A DNA stretch of 64,000 nucleotides from a bacterium (GTDB lineage: Bacteria; Desulfobacterota; JAPLJL01): contig JAQTNV010000003.1 of assembly GCA_028713675.1 (NCBI GenBank), forward strand, positions 1-64,000, written 5' to 3'. Numbering within the stretch: the first letter of the stretch is position 1; the number at the start of each line of letters is the position of its first letter. The translations under genes were made by a program, and so were the position numbers. The notes under the pieces were generated by a model. That model did not search any database. It saw nothing but the letters and a program-made list of their open reading frames with translations, and had not been told where the DNA came from. Positions 1 to 9,373 of the stretch are shown here, one piece after another.

Positions 1-74
1 AAACCCGAAACCAGAAACCCGAAACCAGAAACCCGAAACCAGAAACCCGAAACCAAAAACCCGAAACCAAAAAA
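1..74. repeat. Degenerate GAAACC word repeat upstream of trpC
   Basis: The words GAAACCC and GAAACCA alternate in tandem right up to the trpC start codon. No Shine-Dalgarno sequence lies between the repeat and the ATG. Related words recur in the leader codons of pilV and pilW at 60.95 and 61.56 kb. The array runs off the left edge, so its full length is unknown. Confidence 0.85.
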
Positions 75-875
75 ATGGATTTGCTGGAGAAAATAGTTAA
101 CGCCAAGCGGAAGGAAATCGCAGAGACCCGGAAGTCCCGGACGGTTGCGGAACTCCAGTCGATGATCGCCGATTCTCCCCGACCGCGGAGCCTGCCGGAG
201 GCGATTTTAAATAATCCCCCGGGGATCATCGCCGAAATCAAGCGCCGGTCGCCTTCGGCCGGGGAAATCCAGGAAGGACTGGACCGGGATGGGGTGGCTG
301 ACCTGGCCGGGCGCTATGCGGCAGGGGGGGCGGCGGCCATCTCGGTCCTGACGGAAACCCAATTTTTCGGGGGCAGTCCGAAGGACCTGGCCGCGGTCAA
401 GAAAGAGACCCGCCTGCCGGTCCTGATGAAGGATTTCATCCTGGATGAGTACCAGTTGCTTTTCGCCCGGGCCATCGGGGCGGATTCGATCCTCCTGATC
501 GCCAGGATCCTGGAGGATTCCCGGCTCCGGATGCTTCTGGAGCGGGGGAGGGAGCTGGATTTCGAACCCCTGGTGGAGGTTCATAACCGGGAAGAGCTGG
601 CGCGCGCAATCAAGGCCGGGGCGGTCCTGATCGGGATCAATAACCGGGACCTGCAAACCTTAAAAACCGACTTGGCCGTGACCAGGAGCCTCCTGCCGGA
701 AATCCCGAGGGATCGGGTGGCCGTCAGCGAAAGCGGGATCAGGACCCGGGAGGAAATTGAGGTATTATGGGGCCTGGGGGCCAGGGGTTTCCTGATTGGG
801 GAGTCACTGCTGAAGGCTGGCGACCCGGCCAAAAAACTGAGAGAATTGACCGGGAAAACCCCGGTAAGCCGGTAA
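75..875 (+). CDS. trpC: Indole-3-glycerol phosphate synthase
   Basis: This enzyme closes the indole ring in tryptophan synthesis, converting 1-(2-carboxyphenylamino)-1-deoxyribulose phosphate to indole-3-glycerol phosphate in the cytoplasm. Its 266 residues are the normal length for a single-domain TrpC beta/alpha barrel. Family motifs visible are IAEIKRRSP (52-60), VLMKDFILDEYQ near 116, LVEVHNREEL, GINNRDLQTLKTD and SESGI. The ATG gives the usual TrpC N-terminus. It has no ribosome binding site because word repeats abut it. It is the first gene seen of the trp operon; trpE, trpG and trpD would lie to the left, outside the window. Confidence 0.97.
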   Translation: MDLLEKIVNAKRKEIAETRKSRTVAELQSMIADSPRPRSLPEAILNNPPGIIAEIKRRSPSAGEIQEGLDRDGVADLAGRYAAGGAAAISVLTETQFFGGSPKDLAAVKKETRLPVLMKDFILDEYQLLFARAIGADSILLIARILEDSRLRMLLERGRELDFEPLVEVHNREELARAIKAGAVLIGINNRDLQTLKTDLAVTRSLLPEIPRDRVAVSESGIRTREEIEVLWGLGARGFLIGESLLKAGDPAKKLRELTGKTPVSR

Positions 876-921
876 ATTGGGGATTCATTAAGCTGGTAAA
901 AAAGAGAAAGGAGAAGGAAAG

Positions 922-2271
922 ATGGAGGTCAAAATTTTACTGAAAGAAAGCGAAATGCCGAAGGAATGGTACAACATCATGCCGGATCTTCCCTCCCCGC
1001 TGCCGCCGCCCCTGCATCCGGGCACCAAAAAGCCGGTCGGTCCGGATGATTTAAAGGCGATTTTCCCGATGGCCCTGATCGAGCAGGAGATGTCGCCGGA
1101 GCGCTGGATCAAGATCCCGGAAGAGGTTTTAAAGATCTATACCCTCTGGAGGCCGTCGCCGGTCTACCGGGCCCTGCGGCTCGAGGAGGCCCTGAAGTCC
1201 CCGGCGAAGATTTATTACAAATACGAAGGGGTGAGCCCCGCCGGCAGTCACAAACCCAATACCGCGGTGCCCCAGGCGTATTACAACAAGAAGGAAGGGA
1301 TCAAGCGGATCGCCACCGAGACCGGGGCGGGCCAGTGGGGGAGCGCGCTCTGCTTCGCCACCAGGCTGTTCGGGATGGAATGCACCGTATACATGGTCAA
1401 GGTGAGCTACGAGCAGAAACCCTACCGGCGGAGCATGATGGAGACCTGGGGCGGGAAGGTGATCCCGAGCCCCAGCAATCTCACTAATGCGGGCAAACAG
1501 ATCCTGGCGGGCGATCCCAATTCGCCGGGGAGCCTGGGAATCGCGATCAGCGAGGCGGTCGAGGACGCCGCGACCCACCCGGACACCAATTATTCCCTGG
1601 GGAGCGTTTTGAATCACGTCTGCCTCCACCAGACGATCATCGGCATGGAAGCCAAGAAACAGCTGGCCATGGTGGGCGATTACCCGGACGTGGTCATCGG
1701 CTGCGTGGGCGGGGGAAGCAATTTCGCGGGAATGGCCATTCCCTTTGTCCAGGACAAGCTGGCCGGGAAGAAAGTCAGATGCCTGGGTGTAGAGCCGGCC
1801 GTCTGTCCCTCGCTGACCAGGGGGATTTACGCTTACGACTTCGGGGATGCCGTCGGCCTGACCCCGCTTCTGAAAATGTACACCCTGGGTCACAGCTTCG
1901 TGCCGCCCCGGATCCACGCCGGCGGACTCCGGTATCACGGGGACGCGCCCCTGCTCTGCCACCTGCTCAAGCTCGGGCTGGTCGAGGCCAAGGCCTATAC
2001 CCAGAGGCCGGTCTTCGAGGCGGCGGTTACCTTCGCCCGCGCCGAGGGAATCATCATGGCCCCGGAGAGCGCGCATGCCTGCAAGGCGGTTTTTGACGAG
2101 GTGGAGCGCTGCAAGCAGGAAGGCAAGAAAGAGACGATTCTTTTCAATCTTTCCGGGCACGGCCTGGTCGACATGGCGGCTTATGACGATTATTTCTCGG
2201 GCAAGATGCAGGATGTCGCGCTTTCGGAAAGTGAGCTGAAGAAGGCGATGGCCGATCTGCCCAAGGTATAA
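922..2271 (+). CDS. TrpB2-type tryptophan synthase beta-like protein
   Basis: This is a PLP-dependent fold-type II enzyme of the TrpB2 branch, 449 residues, longer than classical TrpB. It shows the PLP-lysine motif [11 protein letters not shown] (Lys about 112), the [10 protein letters not shown] loop and the phosphate-binding [11 protein letters not shown]. TrpB2 proteins generally act without TrpA, making tryptophan from serine and indole; a serine deaminase role has also been proposed. A strong GGAGAAGGA ribosome binding site precedes the ATG. Co-occurrence with a classical trpB 1 kb downstream suggests indole salvage rather than a TrpAB channel, which is an inference. Confidence 0.93.
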   Translation: MEVKILLKESEMPKEWYNIMPDLPSPLPPPLHPGTKKPVGPDDLKAIFPMALIEQEMSPERWIKIPEEVLKIYTLWRPSPVYRALRLEEALKSPAKIYYKYEGVSPAGSHKPNTAVPQAYYNKKEGIKRIATETGAGQWGSALCFATRLFGMECTVYMVKVSYEQKPYRRSMMETWGGKVIPSPSNLTNAGKQILAGDPNSPGSLGIAISEAVEDAATHPDTNYSLGSVLNHVCLHQTIIGMEAKKQLAMVGDYPDVVIGCVGGGSNFAGMAIPFVQDKLAGKKVRCLGVEPAVCPSLTRGIYAYDFGDAVGLTPLLKMYTLGHSFVPPRIHAGGLRYHGDAPLLCHLLKLGLVEAKAYTQRPVFEAAVTFARAEGIIMAPESAHACKAVFDEVERCKQEGKKETILFNLSGHGLVDMAAYDDYFSGKMQDVALSESELKKAMADLPKV

Positions 2272-2275
2272 AAAA

Positions 2276-2315
2276 CGGAGCCGGTAACCGGAAACCGGTA
2301 ACCAGTAACCAGAGA
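2276..2315. repeat. GGTAACC word repeat, trpB2-trpF gap
   Basis: Words of the type GGTAACCGG and AGTAACCAG repeat just after the trpB2 stop. The rest of the gap to trpF (about 230 bp) includes a GGGTGGATCGGTGG stretch like the GGGTGG words at 19.36 kb. I see no gene in it. Confidence 0.7.
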
Positions 2316-2544
2316 AGAGAAAAAGAAGGTTGCTGGGTGGATCGGTGGTTGGAAAAGAAGGGGTTTTTTCCAGTCCAAGGGCTGGAAAGCGGTTTATAGA
2401 GCGCTAGGAGGAGGAACGAGAGCGGGAAGGCCGGGCGGGGAGAAGGTAAACCCGGATCAGGTCTGGGCCGGGTGAACGCCGGAAAAATTGAGAAAGTTGA
2501 TCTGACTTTCAACCCGCCCGGCCTTCAAGCTTTTGAGCCGCTTT

Positions 2545-3171
2545 ATGATCAAGGTCAAGATCTGCGGCATCACCCGGCCGGAAGACGCCCGGGCCGCGGC
2601 GGAAGCCGGGGCGGATTATCTCGGCCTCAATTTTTATCCCCGGAGCCGGCGTTTCATCACTCCGGCGAAAGCGGAGAAAATTGTCCGGTCAGTAGAATCC
2701 GCCCGGGTTAAATGGACCGGGGTATTCGTCGACGAGAAAATCGACCGCATCCGAAAAATCGTCCGGGAAACCGGGCTCCGCCTGGTCCAGCTGCACGGGG
2801 ATGAGCCCGAAGATTACTGCCGGGACTTGGCCCGGGAAATCGACCGGGTGAAGATCATCAAGGTTTTCAGAATCCGGGGTGAAGCCCGGGTCAAAATCCC
2901 CGGGAGATTCCCGGCGGATTATTTCCTTTTTGATACCTATTCCCCCGGTTACGGGGGATCAGGCCGGGCCTGGGACTGGAGAACGCTGGAAGGGAAGAAG
3001 CTGCCCCGGCAGCGGTTATTTCTTTCCGGGGGATTGACCCCGGAAAATGTCCGGGAAGCCGTCCGCCTGGTCAGGCCTTACGGTGTGGATGTGGCTTCGG
3101 GAGTGGAAAGCTTGCCGGGGAAGAAAGACGTAAAAAAGATGAGGGAATTTATTCGAAGGGCAAAAAGTTAA
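2545..3171 (+). CDS. trpF: Phosphoribosylanthranilate isomerase
   Basis: It isomerises N-(5-phosphoribosyl)anthranilate in the third step of tryptophan synthesis. Reading from ATG 2545 gives the canonical N-terminus MIKVKICGITRPEDA, with the catalytic Cys at position 7 and the catalytic Asp at about 130 in FDTYSPGYGGSG. LVQLHGDEP and the C-terminal GLTPENV and VDVASGVES motifs are present. An in-frame TTG at 2533 could extend it by four residues, but neither start has a clear ribosome binding site. Length (about 209 residues) is normal. It sits between the two beta-subunit genes. Confidence 0.96.
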   Translation: MIKVKICGITRPEDARAAAEAGADYLGLNFYPRSRRFITPAKAEKIVRSVESARVKWTGVFVDEKIDRIRKIVRETGLRLVQLHGDEPEDYCRDLAREIDRVKIIKVFRIRGEARVKIPGRFPADYFLFDTYSPGYGGSGRAWDWRTLEGKKLPRQRLFLSGGLTPENVREAVRLVRPYGVDVASGVESLPGKKDVKKMREFIRRAKS

Positions 3172-3180
3172 AATTAAATG

Positions 3181-3208
3181 GTAGCCGCAGGCTTCAGCCT
3201 GCGTTTTT
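3181..3208 (+). terminator. Hairpin plus T-run between trpF and trpB (dispersed repeat)
   Basis: CGCAGGC and GCCTGCG pair around a TTCA loop and are followed by five T residues, which looks like an intrinsic terminator in sense orientation inside the operon. The same element (GTAGCCGCAGG) recurs inverted at 58514-58536, so it is a dispersed repeat. It may or may not act as an attenuating terminator here. Confidence 0.5.
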
Positions 3209-3210
3209 AG

Positions 3211-3262
3211 TGGCAAGTAGCAAGTAGCAGGTAGCAGGTAACAGGTAACAGGTAACAGGTAA
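3211..3262. repeat. GTAGCAAGTAGC / GGTAACA word repeat
   Basis: Tandem degenerate words, starting as AAGTAGC and drifting to GGTAGCA then GGTAACA, follow the hairpin and end about 45 bp before trpB. The same words recur at 51.5, 59.9, 61.4 and 63.5 kb. Confidence 0.85.
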
Positions 3263-3306
3263 AGAATAATAATATTTCCGGACATTAATATCTGGATAAT
3301 GGACTG

Positions 3307-4494
3307 ATGACGAAAAACAGAAAAAAATACAATTTTCCGGATGCCAAAGGTTACTTCGGGAGATTCGGGGGCAGGTTTGTCCCCGAAACCTTGATCCCGG
3401 CCCTGGATGAACTGGAGAACGGTTATCGGCAGATCCGACGGGATCAGGCTTTCCGGAAGGAATACCGGCGGCTGATGCATGATTTCGCCGGGAGGCCGAC
3501 ACCCCTGTATTTCGCGGCCCGAATGACCCGGGATCTGGGCCGGGCTCAGGTCCATATCAAACGGGAAGACCTCGCGCATACCGGCGCCCACAAGATCAAC
3601 AACGCCCTGGGCCAGGCTCTCCTGGCCCGGAGGCTCGGGAAGACCAGGATTATCGCCGAGACCGGGGCCGGCCAGCACGGGGTGGCCGCCGCCACCGCCG
3701 CGGCGTTTCTGGGCCTGGCCTGCGAGGTTTACATGGGGGAGGAGGACATCCGGCGCCAGCACCTGAACGTGGTCCGGATGGAGCAGCTGGGAGCAAGGGT
3801 TATCCCGGTAAGCTCAGGCTCCAAAACCCTGAAGGACGCCGTCAACGAAGCCATCCGGGATTGGGTCTCCAATGTCGATCATACCCATTACCTGCTGGGC
3901 TCGGTGGTCGGACCGCATCCCTATCCGATGATTGTCCGGGATTTCCAGTCGGTAATCGGGGAGGAAATCAAAAAGGAATTCGGCCGGAGGGGGAACCGGT
4001 TTCCGGATTACCTGATCGCCTGCGTAGGCGGAGGCAGCAACGCCGCCGGGATGTTTTATCCTTTCATCGACTGCCCCCGGGTCAGAAAAATCGGGGTGGA
4101 AGCGGGGGGAACCGGCGGAAAAAGCGGGGCCTCGCTCGGACGGGGCCGGCCCGGGGTTCTGCACGGGGCTTTCACCTACCTGCTCCAGGATAAAGACGGG
4201 CAGATCGCCGAAGCCCACTCTATCTCCGCCGGCCTGGATTATCCCGGTGTCGGCCCGGAGCTCTCCCACTGGAAAGAAGCGGGACTGGTCGAATATCAAC
4301 AGGTCTCCGACCGGGAGGCGATCCGGGGATTCAAATATCTGTCGCAAACAGAGGGAATCATTCCCGCCCTGGAATCGTCCCACGCCGCGGCGTTTTTGCT
4401 GAAATTTATCAAAAAAACCAGGAAGAACGAGATCGTCGTCCTGAACTTGTCCGGGCGGGGGGATAAGGACCTGGAAATCGTGGAAAGAGAATAA
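3307..4494 (+). CDS. trpB: Tryptophan synthase beta chain, classical TrpB1
   Basis: This is the beta subunit of the TrpAB complex, condensing indole with serine on PLP. Its 395 residues match the usual length. The N-terminus [15 protein letters not shown] is diagnostic. The PLP lysine is K96 in [21 protein letters not shown] holds the catalytic glutamate loop, and [12 protein letters not shown] binds PLP phosphate. Its TrpA partner is 860 bp downstream, separated by a methyltransferase gene. The ribosome binding site is weak. Confidence 0.97.
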   Translation: MTKNRKKYNFPDAKGYFGRFGGRFVPETLIPALDELENGYRQIRRDQAFRKEYRRLMHDFAGRPTPLYFAARMTRDLGRAQVHIKREDLAHTGAHKINNALGQALLARRLGKTRIIAETGAGQHGVAAATAAAFLGLACEVYMGEEDIRRQHLNVVRMEQLGARVIPVSSGSKTLKDAVNEAIRDWVSNVDHTHYLLGSVVGPHPYPMIVRDFQSVIGEEIKKEFGRRGNRFPDYLIACVGGGSNAAGMFYPFIDCPRVRKIGVEAGGTGGKSGASLGRGRPGVLHGAFTYLLQDKDGQIAEAHSISAGLDYPGVGPELSHWKEAGLVEYQQVSDREAIRGFKYLSQTEGIIPALESSHAAAFLLKFIKKTRKNEIVVLNLSGRGDKDLEIVERE

Positions 4495-4502
4495 GCGACG
4501 CG

Positions 4503-5345
4503 ATGGTGAAGGATTTTATTAAACAAATCATCCCGAAACCGGTCAGGCGAAAAATACGATGGGTTTATGATCTTTTTCTTGATCTCCTCGATCTGCTCGG
4601 AGGGAAACGGGACCAGCTGACTCCTCCCCGGAGGATGATTTTCATCGGCGACGGCGATTTCCGGAAAATCGGGGAAGAGTTCTTTCATTACTTTATTGAA
4701 CTGGGGGGGCTCAAGCCGGCAGACAGGGTGCTGGAAATCGGATGCGGGATCGGCCGGATGGCTGTGCCCTTATCGGGCTATCTGAAATCCGGGGGCAGTT
4801 ATGAAGGCTTTGATATCGTCGCGGATGGGATCGAATGGTGCCAGAAAAAAATCACCCCGAGATTTCCGAATTTTCAATTCAAATCAGTTGATGTCTTCAA
4901 CCAGGCCTACAATCCCAAAGGGAAGTTCAAAGCATCCGAATATGCGTTCCCGTATCCGGATGAATCGTTTGATTTCATATTTCTCACTTCCGTGTTTACC
5001 CACATGCTTCCTCCGGACCTGGAGCATTACTTTTCCGAGCTCACCCGGGTTCTCAAGAGAGGGGGGAAATGCTTCATTACTTATTTTCTGCTAAACGAAG
5101 AGTCCGGAAAACTCGTCGGCGAAGGCCGTTCCACGCTGGACTTCAAATCCGGCGGCAGCGGATATCACACGATCGACCGGAACACCCCCGAGGAGGCGGT
5201 CGCTTACGCAGAGGATATGATCCGGGAGCTTTATCGTAAATATCGGCTGACCATCATCAGCCCGGTTCATTACGGTTCCTGGTGCGCCCGGGATAAATAC
5301 TTGAGTTATCAGGATATTGTGATCGCGGAAAAAAAGGAGATTTAA
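4503..5345 (+). CDS. Class I SAM-dependent methyltransferase inside the trp operon
   Basis: This 280-residue protein has a Rossmann-type methyltransferase domain with motif I VLEIGCGIGRMA near residue 79 and a post-motif aspartate in SYEGFDIV. A downstream FDFIFLTSVFTHML segment fits the Methyltransf_11/25 group. The substrate cannot be told from sequence. It lies 8 bp after trpB and 7 bp before trpA, so it should be co-transcribed. That position is not usual for trp operons and its role there is unknown. The N-terminal 35 residues are basic and may be an extra helix. Confidence 0.8.
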   Translation: MVKDFIKQIIPKPVRRKIRWVYDLFLDLLDLLGGKRDQLTPPRRMIFIGDGDFRKIGEEFFHYFIELGGLKPADRVLEIGCGIGRMAVPLSGYLKSGGSYEGFDIVADGIEWCQKKITPRFPNFQFKSVDVFNQAYNPKGKFKASEYAFPYPDESFDFIFLTSVFTHMLPPDLEHYFSELTRVLKRGGKCFITYFLLNEESGKLVGEGRSTLDFKSGGSGYHTIDRNTPEEAVAYAEDMIRELYRKYRLTIISPVHYGSWCARDKYLSYQDIVIAEKKEI

Positions 5346-5352
5346 AGTCCTA

Positions 5353-6159
5353 ATGAATCGAATTGATCAAAGCTTTTCCCGGCTGAAAGCGCAGCAGAAG
5401 AAAGCTCTCATAACCTATATTACCGCCGGAGACCCGGACCTGGAGACCACCGTCCGGATAACGCTGGAACTGGAACAGCGGGGAGCGGACATTATTGAAC
5501 TCGGGATCCCGTTTTCCGATCCGCTGGCTGACGGGGCGACGATCCAGGCCGCCTCCACCCGGGCCCTGAACCGGGGCACCACCCTGAAGGCGATTTTATC
5601 CGCGGTGGGAAAAATCCGGAGGCGGAGCCAGATCCCCCTGGTTTTAATGGGGTATCTCAACCCGATCCTGGCCCTGGGGAGCGAACGGTTCTTCACCCGG
5701 GCCGCGGCCGCCGGGGTGGACGGGGTGATCATCCCCGACCTGCCCGCGGGGGAAATGGCCCGGATTTCCCGGGAGTCCCGCCGGCGCGGGATCGCCCCGA
5801 TATTCCTGGTTGCGCCCAATACCCCGGAAGAAAGAATCAAAATAATCTGCCGGGAAAGCCGGGGCTATATCTACTGCGTCTCGGTCAAGGGCGTAACCGG
5901 GGCCAGGACGAAACTGCCCCGGACCATCGGTTCGATGGTAATGCGGGTCAAAAGTTTCTCCGCTCTTCCGGTGGTGGTGGGGTTCGGGATTTCGACGCCG
6001 GACCAGGCCCGCTGGGTCTGCTCCCCCGCCGGGGGAAAGGCCGACGGGGTGGTGGTGGGCAGCGCCCTGGTCAAAATCATTGAAAAATCCCGGGATCGAA
6101 AAAGAATGCTTTCCGCCCTGGCCGATTTTACCCGGGGTTTGCGGAAATCTTTGGAATGA
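5353..6159 (+). CDS. trpA: Tryptophan synthase alpha chain
   Basis: It cleaves indole-3-glycerol phosphate to indole and glyceraldehyde 3-phosphate within the TrpAB complex. The 268-residue barrel has both catalytic acids at canonical numbers, Glu49 (IIELGIPFSDP) and Asp60 (LADG). It also has the phosphate-binding VKGVTGAR loop and VVVGFGIST. AAGGAG lies 13 bp upstream of the ATG. It is the last gene of the trp operon here. I see no convincing terminator in the 183 bp that follow. Confidence 0.97.
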   Translation: MNRIDQSFSRLKAQQKKALITYITAGDPDLETTVRITLELEQRGADIIELGIPFSDPLADGATIQAASTRALNRGTTLKAILSAVGKIRRRSQIPLVLMGYLNPILALGSERFFTRAAAAGVDGVIIPDLPAGEMARISRESRRRGIAPIFLVAPNTPEERIKIICRESRGYIYCVSVKGVTGARTKLPRTIGSMVMRVKSFSALPVVVGFGISTPDQARWVCSPAGGKADGVVVGSALVKIIEKSRDRKRMLSALADFTRGLRKSLE

Positions 6160-6342
6160 TTTTGCTGATATTATTTTAATACCAGCGGAAGCAGTGCCGG
6201 GCCCGACCGGAACCCGGACCGGTTCGCAGAAACAGGCCGGGGGTTTTACCCTGACAATTTCGGGAGTGCCGTCGGCCTGCCCCGCTTTTCTGGTCGCGAA
6301 TTTAAATTCTTTTTGCTCAGCCATTTGCCTATAATCAAAAAG

Positions 6343-8622
6343 ATGAAATACCGCAGGGATCTTTTTTATCTGCTTCTGCTTTTAGGGCTGGCATTTGTTT
6401 TTTGGGGGGAAGCCCTCGCCCCCGGGAAAATGTTCTATTTCCGGGACATCTACTCCGAGATTCTGGCCAAGAAGTATTTCTGGTCCGGGTCGAGCGGGCC
6501 GACGCTCTGGTTTCCATTCGATTTCTTCGGAATACCTTATGCGTCCAATCCTCAGGCCGAAGCGTTTTATTTCCCGAATTTCATGTTTTCGATCCTGGGC
6601 CCGGAGCGGGGAGTGGTGTATGACGTTGTTTTTTATCACCTGCTTTTCCTGTCGACCTTTTATCTGGCTTTGCGAAAGATCGGATTCAAGGAAGAAGCCA
6701 GCCTGATTGGCTCGATCGGGTTCGGATTCGGGGGATATCTGATTTCGCTGGGTTCCATTCCCCTGTTTTTCCGGACCATTGCCTGGCTGGGTTTGCTGAT
6801 CATTTGCCTGGATGAGGCTTTGGAAACAAAGTGGCTCAGGTGGACTCTCTGGCTGGGACTGGTGATGGCGGTGCAGATTTTGGGCGGGGAGATTCAACTG
6901 GCGGGGATGAGCTGGGTATTAGCTTTCGGGATGGTGGCGCTGGCCCCCCGGAAGAGGACATCCCCCCGGGATTTGTTCCGCGCCTCGGGGGCGATGGCTT
7001 TGGGCCTGGTCTGGGGAGTGATTTTGATTCTTCCCCAAATTGCCTTGACCGGAGAGCTGGTCACTCTTTCCAACCGGGCGGGCGGGATGAATCTTTCGGA
7101 TGCGATGGTCTGGTCTCTGGCGCCCTCCCAGTTGATTTCGCTCATCGTTCCGAATTACCTGCTTCCCTCCACCGCGGGCCAATTCTGGGGATTGGGGTTT
7201 TTTCATGGTTTCCCATATTTCTTAAGCCATTACCTGGGGGTGACTTTATTGCTGATGGTGGTCCTGTCCTGGGCAGGTCCGGGTAAATGGAGGGGACTGT
7301 TCTGGCTGGCTTTGGCTTTGTTCGGTTTGGTGATGATTTTGGGGGACAGCGCGGGGGTATATACGTTTTTTTACAAACATCTGCCCGGTTTTAATCTGTT
7401 TCGGTTCCCGGAGAAGTTTTTTTTGTTTTTGAACTTCGGCTCCGCCATGCTCGCGGTTTATGGGTATGAATATTGCTCCCTCCGCAGGCAGTTTTCCCCC
7501 TGGGGGTCGGGGGCGTGTTTTCTGGCCGCGGCTGTCATTATCATCCTGCTTTTAATCTATCCGCTGCGGATCCAGGAATTTAAAGACAATTACCATACCG
7601 TTACCGAATATCTTTACTGGAGGAATATTTTACGGGTTTCGATGTTTTTCCTGCTGGGATTGGGATTGGTTTTGTCGGCGGGAAAGCTCTCGAGGGGCGG
7701 GCTGGGATTGGGATTGGCGTTGGTGCTTTTCGGGGACCTGTTTTTTGCCCATTATCGGCTTAATCCGGTAACAAAAATGGAATTTTTCCAGCCGAATGAA
7801 TACATTAAAAATCTGCTGGCGCAGGAGAAGGATCGGATCGTTCCCCCGCGCATATTTTCGATTTCCCCGCCGAAACAGGATCTGATTTTACAAAGGCTTT
7901 CGGACCCGGTGCTGTCTTTCAAGGATTTTCAAAATTCGCTGGAATCCGGGTGGGCTGTTTATTTTGGTTTGAATAATATCCGTTGGGCCGGAGGCACCTT
8001 TTATCCGAAGGAAGTGAGCAAATTCAAGAAAATTATCGGGGCAGCCAAATGGCCGGATAACGACCTGATCCTGGCCCGGGCCGGGGTGGAATATTTATAT
8101 TACCGTGACCGCGGGTTCACCGGCATTCCGGGCGCTTTTCCCCGGGCCATGGTTTTTTATCAAGCCCGGGCGCTTTCCGATCAGGATCAGATCATCAAGC
8201 TCTGGTCAACTCCGGATTTTCCCGCCGAGCAGGTACTCCTGGTGGAAACTGAGCCGGAGAAGCTGACTCCCGGCTCGAAATTAATGAAATCCGAGCCGGC
8301 GGCGGTGATGGAATACCAGAACGAGAAAGTGGCAGTGGAGGCGGAGGCCAGGGAGGCGGGCTGGCTTTTGCTTTTAGACAGTTATTACCCCGGCTGGAAG
8401 GCGGAGGTTGACGGCCGGCCCGGGGAGATTTACCGCGGGGACGGATTTTTCCGGGCGGTGAAGATTCCCCAGGGAAAACATCGGGTGGTTTTCCATTATT
8501 ACCCGGCGGTTTTCAGGAATTCGGTCGGGGTCAGTGCGACCGGGCTTTTGGCCTGGCTGGGGTTGATGGTTTTCAGCTTCGTCCGGTCCGGCCGTCAGGA
8601 AAAAAATCTCAACAAGTTTTAA
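6343..8622 (+). CDS. YfhO-like polytopic membrane protein
   Basis: The protein (about 759 residues) is probably a GT-C-like integral membrane protein of the bacterial YfhO family. It has about twelve hydrophobic segments in the first 480 residues and a soluble C-terminal beta domain. The C-terminus carries the YfhO-typical pattern DSYYPGWKAEVDG followed by IPQGKHRVVFHY, then a last membrane segment. The loop after the first helix, FYFRDIYSE, may hold the acidic site of GT-C folds (inference). I chose ATG 6343; a TTG at 6313 would add ten polar residues. It appears to be a single-gene unit, and its substrate is unknown. Confidence 0.82.
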   Translation: MKYRRDLFYLLLLLGLAFVFWGEALAPGKMFYFRDIYSEILAKKYFWSGSSGPTLWFPFDFFGIPYASNPQAEAFYFPNFMFSILGPERGVVYDVVFYHLLFLSTFYLALRKIGFKEEASLIGSIGFGFGGYLISLGSIPLFFRTIAWLGLLIICLDEALETKWLRWTLWLGLVMAVQILGGEIQLAGMSWVLAFGMVALAPRKRTSPRDLFRASGAMALGLVWGVILILPQIALTGELVTLSNRAGGMNLSDAMVWSLAPSQLISLIVPNYLLPSTAGQFWGLGFFHGFPYFLSHYLGVTLLLMVVLSWAGPGKWRGLFWLALALFGLVMILGDSAGVYTFFYKHLPGFNLFRFPEKFFLFLNFGSAMLAVYGYEYCSLRRQFSPWGSGACFLAAAVIIILLLIYPLRIQEFKDNYHTVTEYLYWRNILRVSMFFLLGLGLVLSAGKLSRGGLGLGLALVLFGDLFFAHYRLNPVTKMEFFQPNEYIKNLLAQEKDRIVPPRIFSISPPKQDLILQRLSDPVLSFKDFQNSLESGWAVYFGLNNIRWAGGTFYPKEVSKFKKIIGAAKWPDNDLILARAGVEYLYYRDRGFTGIPGAFPRAMVFYQARALSDQDQIIKLWSTPDFPAEQVLLVETEPEKLTPGSKLMKSEPAAVMEYQNEKVAVEAEAREAGWLLLLDSYYPGWKAEVDGRPGEIYRGDGFFRAVKIPQGKHRVVFHYYPAVFRNSVGVSATGLLAWLGLMVFSFVRSGRQEKNLNKF

Positions 8623-8716
8623 CCCCGAAAACAGAACGACGGATTCGAAACTCTGCCAGGTTTCTTGGCCGGATGTGTATCGGGCGGGGGCGGAGGAAAA
8701 AGATAAGGATGAATTC

Positions 8717-9313
8717 TTATTTGCCCTTGGCCCCGGGAGAATCCGGGGCGTTGACCGCGGCCTGCAGTTTGACTTCCGGTTTCTGCGCCGGGGGCGCGGG
8801 ATTGAGCACCCGGGGAGGGCGCTGCATCATCCGGAGCTTTTCCTCCACGGCCTGGACCTTTTCGATCTGTTCCTGGGCCGCTTCCAGCAGCTTCAGGTGG
8901 GTATCGATTTCGGAACGGAGATTGGTCTCAAACTGGAGCTTCTGGCGCTTGAGTTCCTTGATCTCGTTCAGGATCTCCCCCAGGCGCACCTGGGCCTCCC
9001 GGATGATGTCCTCGGCCTTGAGCTCGGCCTCGGAGAGGACAATCCGGGCTTCCTTGAGGGAGTTGGCCCGGACATCCTCGGTGATTTTCTGGGCGGTGAT
9101 GATGGCGGATTTAAGGATATCCTCCTTGCTCCGGTATTCGTCCACCAGGTTTTTCAGGCGGATCAGCTCTTCCTTGAGCTTCTGGTTTTCCAGGATCTGG
9201 CCTTCGAACTCGTCCCGGAGCAGGTTGAGGAATTCCTCCACCTCCCGGAAATCATAACCCCGGATCCTCCGGCGAAAGGTCTGCTGCTGGATGTCTAAGG
9301 GCGTTACTTTCAT
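8717..9313 (-). CDS. DivIVA-domain coiled-coil protein
   Basis: The first 40 residues (MKVTPLDIQQQTF, then GYDFREVEEFLNLL) are the DivIVA lipid-binding domain. Residues about 35-145 form a long coiled coil rich in heptad Leu/Glu/Lys. The tail is Pro/Ala-rich and probably disordered. In other bacteria such proteins mark curved membrane at poles or septa and recruit partners. A good AAGGAAGGG ribosome binding site fixes the ATG. It is the last gene of the minus-strand cluster, 60 bp after yggT, an association conserved in many bacteria. Confidence 0.9.
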   Translation of the reverse strand: MKVTPLDIQQQTFRRRIRGYDFREVEEFLNLLRDEFEGQILENQKLKEELIRLKNLVDEYRSKEDILKSAIITAQKITEDVRANSLKEARIVLSEAELKAEDIIREAQVRLGEILNEIKELKRQKLQFETNLRSEIDTHLKLLEAAQEQIEKVQAVEEKLRMMQRPPRVLNPAPPAQKPEVKLQAAVNAPDSPGAKGK

Positions 9314-9373
9314 CGGCGTACCCTTCCTTTTCGGTTAAATTTACCCGTTGTTCCCTTATTTATTTGGCCGGCT

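Noticed and set aside
1129-2160. Minus-strand open frame of 343 codons over trpB2
   Set aside because: Shadow of a GC-rich gene; composition is Pro/Arg/Gly/His-rich and the plus frame is a clear enzyme.
5644-6324. Minus-strand open frame beginning in the trpA-YfhO gap
   Set aside because: Most of it is a shadow of trpA. The first 45 codons lie in intergenic DNA and look protein-like, but they continue into shadow sequence, so no gene is supported.
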